Assembly (NCBI GenBank): GCA_934796165.1
Contig: CAKVOU010000007.1
Span: forward strand, 32,034 to 96,033
Source of the DNA: an uncultured Eubacteriales bacterium
GTDB lineage: Bacteria; Bacillota; Clostridia; Oscillospirales; CAG-272
DNA length: 64,000 nucleotides
Direction: 5' to 3'
In this document: positions 57,699-64,000 of the stretch, piece by piece
Layout of the letters: every line of letters begins with the position of its first letter
Position numbering within the stretch: position 1 is the stretch's first letter
Notes under the pieces: generated by a model
The model's database searches: none
Told to the model about the DNA's origin: nothing
Seen by the model: only the letters and a program-made list of their open reading frames with translations
Program-made: the position numbers and the translations under genes

Positions 57699-60600
57699 TT
57701 ACTTGTACAGCTCCGCCATCTTCTTGAGACGTGCGTAGCGTGCGACAGCGTTCTCCTCTGCCTTCTCGTAGAGCTTCTCTGCTCTGTCCGGGAAGGTCTG
57801 CGCGAGACGTGCGTAACGCGCTTCGTTGGAGATGAAGTCACGGTAAGAGCCGGTCGGATCCTTGGAATCAATCGTCAGCTTGTTCTCAGCAAGGGTCGGG
57901 TTGTACCGGAACATATTCCAGTAGCCTGCATCGACTGCCTTCTTCATTTCGATCTGGCAGTTCTGCATACCGCCCTTCTTGATGCCGTGCATTTCGCAGG
58001 GAGCGTAGCCGATGATGAGGGACGGGCCATGGTAAGCTTCCGCCTCGGTCAGTGCCTTGAGGAGCTGATTCTGGTCAGCACCCATTGCAACCTGTGCGAC
58101 GTAAACGTAGCCGTAGGACATAGCGATCTCGGCGAGGTTCTTCTTGCCGATTGCCTTGCCTGCTGCCGCAAACTGTGCGACCTGACCGATGTTGGACGCC
58201 TTGGACGCCTGTCCGCCGGTGTTGGAGTACACCTCGGTGTCGAAGACCATGACATTGATGTCCTCGCCGGAAGCAAGAACGTGGTCAAGACCACCGAAGC
58301 CGATGTCGTAAGCCCAGCCGTCGCCGCCGAAGATCCAGACAGACTTCTTGGAGAGGAAGTCCTTCTCCGCGAGAATCTTCTTCTCGGTCACACAGCAATC
58401 GCACTCGCCCTCACAGACGTTCTTTTCAAGCATCTCCACCATTTCCTTGGTAGCGATCTCGTTTGCCTTGCCGTCTTCCAATGTGTTGAGGTATGCGTCC
58501 AGTTTTGCCTGGCATTCGGGGCAGGAGGAGTAGTCCAGCGATCTGACATATCCGATCAGTCTCTCACGGACTGCCTTCTGACCGAGGTACATACCGAGAC
58601 CGTGCTCTGCGTTGTCCTCAAACAGAGAGTTTGCCCATGCGGGACCTCTGCCGGTTGCCTTGTTGACGGTGTAAGGAGTTGCGGGAGCGGAGCCGCCCCA
58701 GATGGAGGAGCATCCGGTCGCGTTGGAGATGTACATTCTCTCGCCGAAGAGCTGGGTGACAAGACGTGCGTAGGACGTCTCCGCACAGCCTGCGCAGGAG
58801 CCGGAGAATTCAAGCAGCGGCTGCTTGAACTGGCTTGCCTTGACGGTGGTGCCGAGCAGCTCGGGCTTCTCGGAAACGTTCTCTACCGCGTAGTTGAACG
58901 CATCCTGCTGGAAGAGTGCCTTCTCCTGGGAGGACATGACGAGCGCGGCGTTCTCCGGCTTGCCGTCCTTGGTTGCCTTGGCGGTCACAGGGCAAGCCTT
59001 GACACAAAGCGTGCATCCCATACAGTCAAGCGGGCTGACTGCCATGGTGAACTTGTAATCGGTCTTGATGACCGGCTTTTCTGCGAACAGCGTGTTTGCG
59101 GGAGCCTTTGCAGCCTCGTCCGCGTTCATTGCGAAGGGACGGATTGCCGCGTGCGGGCAAACGAACGCACACTGGTTGCACTGGATACAGGTCTTGGGGT
59201 TCCAGATGGGAGCGAACACCGCAACGCCGCGCTTTTCGTAAGCAGCCGCGCCCTGCGGATAGGTGCCGTCTTCTCTGCCCTTGAAGGCGGAGACGGGCAG
59301 GCTGTCGCCGTCCATCTTGGACACGGGACGAACCACGGTGTTGACGAAATCGACCAGGTCCTGACGGTCGCCGGTTGCGGGAGCCTCAGCGGGCGTCTCG
59401 CCGGCATTTGCCCAGGCAGCGGGAACGTCAACCTTGACGAGTGCGCCGGCACCCATCTCGATTGCCTTGTGGTTCTGCGCCACAACGTCTTCGCCGAACT
59501 TGGAGTAGGACTTGGTTGCCTTGTCCTTCATGTAAGCGATTGCGTCGTCGATCGGCAGAATGCCCGCGAGCTTGAAGAATGCGGACTGAAGGACGGTGTT
59601 CTTGACCTTCATGTTGCCGACGGCGTTCTTTGCGATATCGGTCGCGTCGATGATGTAGAAGTTGATCTTGTTCTTTGCGATGTAGGTCTTGACGGAAGCG
59701 GGCAGATGCTTGTCAAGCTCCTCGGGCTTCCACTGGCAGTCGAGCAGGAAGGTGCCGCCCGGCTTGACGTCCTGCACGATCTTGTATCCCTTGAGGATAT
59801 AAGAAACATTGTGGCAGGCGACGAAGTTTGCCTTGGTGATGTAGTAGTGCGACTTGATGGGCGTATCGCCGAACTGGAGGTGGGAAATGGTCACACCGCC
59901 GGTCTTCTTGGAGTCGTACTGGAAGTAAGCCTGAATGTACTTATCGGTATGGTCGCCGATGATCTTGATGGAGTTTTTGTTTGCACCGACGGTACCGTCG
60001 CCGCCGAGACCCCAGAACTTGCACGCGATCGCGCCCTTGGGAGCGGTATCGGGAGCAACCTTTTCAGGCAGGCTGTGTCCGGTCACGTCATCGACGATGC
60101 CGATGGTGAAGTGATTCTTCGGCTTCTTCTTGGACAGGTTATCGTAAACCGCGAAAATGGAAGCAGGGGTGGTATCCTTGGAGCCGAGGCCGTATCTGCC
60201 GCCGACGACTTCGATACCGGTCACGCCGCATTCCGCGAGCGCTGCGACCACGTCAAGGTACAGAGGTTCGCCGAGCGCGCCGGGTTCCTTGGTACGGTCA
60301 AGCACTGCGATGCGCTTGCAGGTCTTGGGAAGTTCTGCGACCATCTTCTTTGCGACGAACGGACGGAACAGGCGGACCTTGAGCAGGCCGACCTTCTTGC
60401 CCTTCTTCATCATGTAGTCGATGACTTCTTCGGCAACGTCACAGACGGAGCCCATCGCAACGATGACTTCCTCTGCGTCGGGAGCGCCGTAGTAGTTGAA
60501 CAGCTTATAATCGGTGCCGAGCTTCTTGTTGACCTTCTTCATGTACTCCTCGACGATGCCGGGGATTGCGTCATAGTAGGGGTTGCAAGCCTCTCTGTGC

Positions 60601-61307
60601 TGGAAGAAGATATCGCCGTTCTCGGCAGAGCCGTGCAGGACGGGGTGATCGGGGTTGAGCGCGCGGTCACGGAACGCCTTGACTGCGTCCATGTCAACCA
60701 TGTCGGCAAGATCCTTGTAATCCCATGCGGCGATCTTCTGGATCTCGTGGGAGGTACGGAAGCCGTCAAAGAAGTTGATGAACGGCACGCGGCCCTTGAT
60801 GGTGGACAGGTGTGCAACGGCGCCGAGGTCCATGATCTCCTGCTGGTTGGTCTCTGCAAGCATTGCAAAGCCGGTCTGACGGCAGGCATAAACGTCGGAG
60901 TGGTCGCCGAAGATGTTCAGCGCGTGGGACGCGACGCATCTTGCGGAAACGTGGATGACGCAGGGAAGAAGCTCGCCAGCGATCTTGTACAGGTTCGGGA
61001 TCATGAGAAGCAGACCCTGAGACGCAGTGTAGGTCGTCGTCAGAGCGCCGGCGCCCAGAGAGCCGTGTACGGCACCTGCCGCGCCGCCCTCGGATTCCAT
61101 TTCGATGACCTTGACGCGTTCACCGAAAATGTTTCTTGCGGGTTTGCCGAAGATGTTCTTGTCCGTTGCGGACCAGGTGTCGGTCACTTCCGCCATCGGA
61201 CTGGACGGGGTGATCGGGTAAATCGCCGCAACTTCCGTAAACGCATAGCTTACGTGCGCTGCCGCGGTATTACCGTCCATGGAAATCATTTTTCTTTTAA
61301 TTGCCAT
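57699..61307 (-). CDS. nifJ: Pyruvate:ferredoxin (flavodoxin) oxidoreductase
   Basis: 1202 residues, the single-chain PFOR that oxidises pyruvate to acetyl-CoA and CO2 while reducing ferredoxin. Domain order is as expected: domain I starting AIKRKMISMDGNTAAAHVSYAFTEVAAIYPITPSSPMAE, a gamma domain (SKFGEDVVAQNHKAIEMGAGA), two 4Fe-4S motifs (CIQCNQCAFVCP around residue 710 and CMGCTLCVKACP around 765), and the thiamine-diphosphate domain with GSCAGCAETSYARL, GDGWAYDIGFGG and NTGGQ. A proximal cluster cysteine set is present (CEGECDCC region). It is monocistronic with an extended -10 promoter. It is the main energy-metabolism enzyme in the window. A long open frame on the opposite strand is a codon-bias shadow. 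Confidence 0.97.
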   Translation of the reverse strand: MAIKRKMISMDGNTAAAHVSYAFTEVAAIYPITPSSPMAEVTDTWSATDKNIFGKPARNIFGERVKVIEMESEGGAAGAVHGSLGAGALTTTYTASQGLLLMIPNLYKIAGELLPCVIHVSARCVASHALNIFGDHSDVYACRQTGFAMLAETNQQEIMDLGAVAHLSTIKGRVPFINFFDGFRTSHEIQKIAAWDYKDLADMVDMDAVKAFRDRALNPDHPVLHGSAENGDIFFQHREACNPYYDAIPGIVEEYMKKVNKKLGTDYKLFNYYGAPDAEEVIVAMGSVCDVAEEVIDYMMKKGKKVGLLKVRLFRPFVAKKMVAELPKTCKRIAVLDRTKEPGALGEPLYLDVVAALAECGVTGIEVVGGRYGLGSKDTTPASIFAVYDNLSKKKPKNHFTIGIVDDVTGHSLPEKVAPDTAPKGAIACKFWGLGGDGTVGANKNSIKIIGDHTDKYIQAYFQYDSKKTGGVTISHLQFGDTPIKSHYYITKANFVACHNVSYILKGYKIVQDVKPGGTFLLDCQWKPEELDKHLPASVKTYIAKNKINFYIIDATDIAKNAVGNMKVKNTVLQSAFFKLAGILPIDDAIAYMKDKATKSYSKFGEDVVAQNHKAIEMGAGALVKVDVPAAWANAGETPAEAPATGDRQDLVDFVNTVVRPVSKMDGDSLPVSAFKGREDGTYPQGAAAYEKRGVAVFAPIWNPKTCIQCNQCAFVCPHAAIRPFAMNADEAAKAPANTLFAEKPVIKTDYKFTMAVSPLDCMGCTLCVKACPVTAKATKDGKPENAALVMSSQEKALFQQDAFNYAVENVSEKPELLGTTVKASQFKQPLLEFSGSCAGCAETSYARLVTQLFGERMYISNATGCSSIWGGSAPATPYTVNKATGRGPAWANSLFEDNAEHGLGMYLGQKAVRERLIGYVRSLDYSSCPECQAKLDAYLNTLEDGKANEIATKEMVEMLEKNVCEGECDCCVTEKKILAEKDFLSKKSVWIFGGDGWAYDIGFGGLDHVLASGEDINVMVFDTEVYSNTGGQASKASNIGQVAQFAAAGKAIGKKNLAEIAMSYGYVYVAQVAMGADQNQLLKALTEAEAYHGPSLIIGYAPCEMHGIKKGGMQNCQIEMKKAVDAGYWNMFRYNPTLAENKLTIDSKDPTGSYRDFISNEARYARLAQTFPDRAEKLYEKAEENAVARYARLKKMAELYK

Positions 61308-61384
61308 GTTTTGAGTTTCCTCCTGTCTATGTGTGAATAATTTTTTGAATCGACTGTATCAAAACAGCTCAAAGCCCAACGGTC

Positions 61385-61413
61385 ATTATAGCATATCCCG
61401 CGGGAAAAGTAAA
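61385..61413 (-). promoter_or_regulatory. Promoter of the PFOR gene
   Basis: Minus-strand TTTACT (61408-61413), 17-bp spacer and TGC-extended TATAAT (61385-61390). Confidence 0.82.
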
Positions 61414-61594
61414 GGTTTTTCTCGAAAAAAGTACCCGTTTGCTAAAACTTTCACGTAATTTTCACCGAAGCCCGCGGGACACAGAGGTCCGGTTCCATGA
61501 TAACCGATAAAAGAGAAAAAGTAAAGAGAAAACGGCAAAGAATCCGGGATGTAATGTTTCCCTCCGGTGCCGTTTCCTCTGTCACAAGAAAAAA

Positions 61595-61627
61595 GGTGTC
61601 AAAAACTCAAGGCGAGTTTTTGACACC
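61595..61627 (-). terminator. Terminator of the DUF378 gene
   Basis: A 14-bp perfect stem (GGTGTCAAAAACTC with GAGTTTTTGACACC) and AAGGC loop; on the minus strand it runs into TTTTTTCTTG. It lies about 85 bp after the stop, beyond a short GATCAG-type repeat (61679-61714). Confidence 0.78.
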
Positions 61628-61711
61628 CAAAAAAACACTGTATGCTGCGGAAGCTCCGGAGCAGTTGCCCGGAAACTCAGAGATCAGCTGTCAGTGATCA
61701 GAGATCGGCGA

Positions 61712-61957
61712 TCAGTTGTTCACGGGGCGGACACGACCGCTCGGAAGCTCGTCTTCCATGTCGTCTCTCTCCCGGAAAAACAGCGAAATGCACCAGAGTC
61801 CCGCAAGCCCGACGATCGTGTAGATCACCCGGCTGACCGCGGACATCTGCCCGCCGCAGATCCACGCCACAATGTCAAACCGGAAAATGCCGATGCTTCC
61901 CCAGTTGATGGCGCCGATCACGGTCAGGATCAGTGCGATTCTGTCCATAATCTTCAT
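61712..61957 (-). CDS. DUF378 family small membrane protein
   Basis: 81 residues with two transmembrane helices. KIMDRIALILTVIGAINWGSIGIFRFDIVAWI and SRVIYTIVGLAGLWCISLFF are the DUF378 pattern. The ATG at 61957 has a GGGGGAAA site upstream; a TTG two codons earlier is less likely. DUF378 proteins are small, widespread and of unknown function. The last six codons are followed by short GATCAG-type repeats. It is convergent with nothing and has a clear terminator. Confidence 0.82.
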   Translation of the reverse strand: MKIMDRIALILTVIGAINWGSIGIFRFDIVAWICGGQMSAVSRVIYTIVGLAGLWCISLFFRERDDMEDELPSGRVRPVNN

Positions 61958-62129
61958 AATCAAATTTCCCCCGATACCGGTAGTTTCGCCCGGATCATGA
62001 TCCGGTCAGATACAGTTTCTGCGCGACGCGCGGCATTCATGCAAGCCAAACTTTTCCGCCACCGAACCGACCCCGCGGAAAATTTGCAAAATTTTTTGTA
62101 AATTCTATGCCACACGGCTCGTCCTTCCC

Positions 62130-62158
62130 TTGCGGCGGACGCGTTTTTATGATAAACT
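62130..62158 (+). promoter_or_regulatory. Possible dapL promoter
   Basis: TTGCGG (62130-62135), 17-bp spacer and TAAACT (62153-62158). No lysine riboswitch structure was recognised between it and the ATG. Confidence 0.6.
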
Positions 62159-62215
62159 GAAATACAAACAGAAATCCATGACATTCCGAATGAACTATGA
62201 CCGGGAGGTACCCAC

Positions 62216-63391
62216 ATGATCAATCGCGGATATTTACAGCTGAAGGACAGTTACCTGTTCACCGACATCGCGTCGCGCGTCGCGGCATACGCAAAAGCGC
62301 ACCCGGACGCGGACATCATCCGGCTCGGCATCGGAGACGTCACGCTCCCGCTCGCGCCGACCGTCACCGACGCAATGAAGCGCGCGGCGGACGAAATGGG
62401 AAAGAAGGAGACCTTCCGCGGCTACGGCCCCGAGCAGGGGTATCCGTTCCTCCGCGAGGCGATCTCGCGCTATTACGCAAGCCACGGCGTGAAGGTCGGG
62501 GCGGACGAAATTCTGGTTTCGGACGGCGCCAAGAGCGACCTCGGCAACATCCTTGACCTCTTCTCGCGCGACTGCACGGTGCTCGTGCAGGACCCCGTCT
62601 ACCCGGTCTATGTGGACACCAACGTGATGGACGGACGCAGGATTCTTTACATGAAGGGCACGGCGGAGAACGGCTTTTTGCCCATGCCCGACGAAAGCGT
62701 CCACGCCGACCTCATCTACCTCTGCTCCCCCGGCAACCCGACCGGCGCGGTGTACACGAAGGACGCGCTTGCCGGATGGGTCGCCTACGCAAAAAAAGAA
62801 AACGCCGTTATCCTCTTTGACGCGGCGTATGAAGCCTTTGTCGGAGACGTCTCGCTTCCCCGCTCGATTCTTGAGATTCCCGGCGCACGCGAATGCGCGA
62901 TCGAATTCTGCTCGCTCTCCAAAACCGCCGGCTTTACAGGCACACGTTGCGGCTACACCGTCGTGCCGGACGAGTTGGAGCGGGACGGGGTGAAACTCCG
63001 GAAGCTCTGGCTCCGCCGCCAGACGACCAAATTCAACGGTGTGTCCTACGTCATCCAGCGCGGCGCCGAAGCGGTGTTCTGCGAGGCGGGACTCGCGGAG
63101 TGCCGCGCGAATGTCGCGTACTACAAGCAGAACGCCGCGGCGATTGCAAAGATGCTGGACGGGGCGGGCGTGTGGTACACGGGCGGCAGCAACTCGCCGT
63201 ATATCTGGATGCAGTGTCCCCGCGGCATGGGGTCGTGGGAATTTTTCGATCTTCTTCTGGACAAAGCCCGGATCGTCGGAACGCCCGGCGCGGGCTTCGG
63301 TGAGATGGGAGAAGGCTTCTTCCGCCTGACGGGCTTTGGCGACCGCGACCGTACCGCCGAAGCGATCGAACGGATCAGACGGGTGCTCTGA
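62216..63391 (+). CDS. dapL: LL-diaminopimelate aminotransferase
   Basis: 391 residues, a class I/II fold-type I PLP enzyme. It converts tetrahydrodipicolinate to LL-diaminopimelate in one step, bypassing the acylated intermediates, for lysine and peptidoglycan synthesis. DapL-type sequence is visible in IIRLGIGDVTLPLAPTVTDAM, FRGYGPEQGYPFLREAI and YLCSPGNPTGAVYTKDAL. The PLP lysine is Lys236 in SLSKTAGFTGTRCG. The C-terminus has TPGAGFGEMGEGFFRLT, in which Arg binds the substrate carboxylate. GGGAGGT precedes the ATG. It is monocistronic with a terminator. Confidence 0.94.
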   Translation: MINRGYLQLKDSYLFTDIASRVAAYAKAHPDADIIRLGIGDVTLPLAPTVTDAMKRAADEMGKKETFRGYGPEQGYPFLREAISRYYASHGVKVGADEILVSDGAKSDLGNILDLFSRDCTVLVQDPVYPVYVDTNVMDGRRILYMKGTAENGFLPMPDESVHADLIYLCSPGNPTGAVYTKDALAGWVAYAKKENAVILFDAAYEAFVGDVSLPRSILEIPGARECAIEFCSLSKTAGFTGTRCGYTVVPDELERDGVKLRKLWLRRQTTKFNGVSYVIQRGAEAVFCEAGLAECRANVAYYKQNAAAIAKMLDGAGVWYTGGSNSPYIWMQCPRGMGSWEFFDLLLDKARIVGTPGAGFGEMGEGFFRLTGFGDRDRTAEAIERIRRVL

Positions 63392-63520
63392 GGAGGGACG
63401 GCGCTCCGGTGAGCAGCTGTTCTGACCGGCGGCGAATGCCCGCCCCGGCGCTCCGCACGGATCGGAAAACTGCCGGCTCCGCTCGAAGCGCCCGAAAACC
63501 GATTTGCCTTCATAAAACAA

Positions 63521-63542
63521 TCCCCCGCCCGTGGGCGGGGGA
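63521..63542. terminator. Bidirectional terminator after dapL
   Basis: A 10-bp GC stem (TCCCCCGCCC and its complement, GT loop) with TTTCTTTATTT on the plus side and TTGTTTTATG on the minus side. Confidence 0.85.
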
Positions 63543-63547
63543 TTTCT

Positions 63548-64000
63548 TTATTTCAACTGTTCGATAGCAGCGATATAAAGCGCTTCATCGCTCTTGCAGG
63601 TCAGAGAAAGCAGGTCCCGCTTGGCGATCTCCACATGAAACATGAAATTGAGTTCACAGGAGAAATACGGTTGCAGTACCGTCGCATGGACTGCTTCAAA
63701 TTCCGGCGAAATCCGATCAAGCAGGTCATAATAACGTTCGGTTTTCCCTTGCTTTGCAAGTGCCCGATCCTCTTCCGATACCATCGGAAGGAACACCACT
63801 GTCACCACAACACGGGCATCCTCCGGATACTGTTCCAGCAGGCTCCTCAAGTGCTCGGAATAAACGATGGTGCCGGGACGGACATCCGGGACCTGATCCC
63901 ACTTGTCGCCCCCGAGCCAGACCGCCGTATCCGACTGAGCCCCGGTGTACCGTTCGCGCCGGTTTGTTTCCCCGGCTGTCCCCTCCGGCTCCTTCCCGGC
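63548..64000 (-). CDS. Uncharacterised protein, C-terminal part (cut by window edge)
   Basis: The frame is open to the right window edge, so at least 150 residues are coding and the start is outside. The visible upstream part reads NRRERYTGAQSDTAVWLGG, and then QVPDVRPGTIVYSEHLRSLL. No family was recognised. It is an alpha/beta sequence with hydrophobic strands (ARVVVTVVFLPMV, ELNFMFHVEIAK) and no membrane segment. An internal TTG had been a possible start but is not needed once the frame is read through. Confidence 0.55.
   Translation of the reverse strand, partial: AGKEPEGTAGETNRRERYTGAQSDTAVWLGGDKWDQVPDVRPGTIVYSEHLRSLLEQYPEDARVVVTVVFLPMVSEEDRALAKQGKTERYYDLLDRISPEFEAVHATVLQPYFSCELNFMFHVEIAKRDLLSLTCKSDEALYIAAIEQLK

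Noticed and set aside
57690..61340. 1216-codon open frame opposite the PFOR gene
   Set aside because: It mirrors the full PFOR gene; PFOR motifs, promoter, ribosome site and terminator are all on the minus strand. The open antisense frame is a codon-bias artefact.
61964..62215. Lysine riboswitch before dapL
   Set aside because: No conserved five-helix L-box elements could be seen in the 250-bp upstream region.
62234..63520. 428-codon minus-strand ORF opposite dapL
   Set aside because: It crosses a bidirectional terminator and mirrors dapL, whose PLP motif and ribosome site are clear.

Overview
ORGANISM. The window reads as the chromosome of a GC-rich, strictly anaerobic Clostridia member (Oscillospirales- or Christensenellales-like; the genus cannot be fixed from this sequence). 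The evidence is a single-chain pyruvate:ferredoxin oxidoreductase, LL-diaminopimelate aminotransferase, a SpoIVB-type sporulation protease, a Zn-ribbon L33 ribosomal protein, and purine-rich Shine-Dalgarno sites. Promoters are of the sigma-70/A type with 17-bp spacers and frequent TGC-extended TATAAT boxes. No tRNA, rRNA or CRISPR array was seen.

LAYOUT. 1-5 kb: MreB end, CPBP membrane protease, PBP2, Gfo/Idh oxidoreductase. 5-11 kb: a CD1247-like Zn-ribbon protein and EF-P (minus), then metallophosphatase, YmdB phosphodiesterase and SGNH hydrolase (plus). 11-13.3 kb: rpmG-secE-nusG-rplK-rplA (minus, with a good promoter and terminator). 13.6-19.6 kb: DUF5662, MBL-fold hydrolase, proB (minus), zapA and a U32 peptidase. 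19.9-24.2 kb: a secreted 1412-residue GH71/99-like enzyme with CBM9-like and LamG-like modules (minus).

24.3-37.1 kb: a glycyl-radical bacterial microcompartment (BMC) locus. In order it encodes a class II aldolase, a Zn alcohol dehydrogenase, a BMC-H with a long pore loop, three more BMC-H, BMC-P, a PduS-like flavo/Fe-S protein, a PduT-like Fe-S BMC-T, a diol-dehydratase-type glycyl radical enzyme, its activase, a PduU/EutS-like shell protein, a PduV/EutP GTPase, an orphan ParA ATPase and a small Lys/Ala-rich protein. It starts at a TTGCAA-17-TATAAT promoter and ends at a strong terminator. The aldolase and ADH carry helices that look like encapsulation peptides. The logical route is deoxysugar phosphate -> lactaldehyde -> 1,2-propanediol -> propanal. 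No CoA-acylating aldehyde dehydrogenase or phosphotransacylase is present. The ParA plus small-protein pair resembles the McdA/McdB carboxysome-positioning pair and is the most interesting hypothesis here.

37.3-48.5 kb (mostly minus): a possible PD-(D/E)XK-like protein, a heterodimeric ABC exporter with its MarR regulator behind an unusual repeat-filled leader, SpoIVB (plus), and a GT39/GT2 pair. 48.9-57.6 kb: a compact phage head/packaging cassette (small and large terminase, hub-like protein, portal, repeat-bearing scaffold candidate, capsid, connector) with no integrase, tail or lysis genes. 57.7-64 kb: PFOR, DUF378 protein, DapL and a truncated unknown gene.

A second theme is minisatellite growth. 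In-frame tandem repeats have expanded low-complexity parts of at least five proteins, and several genes have their 3' end, including the stop codon, duplicated in tandem downstream.
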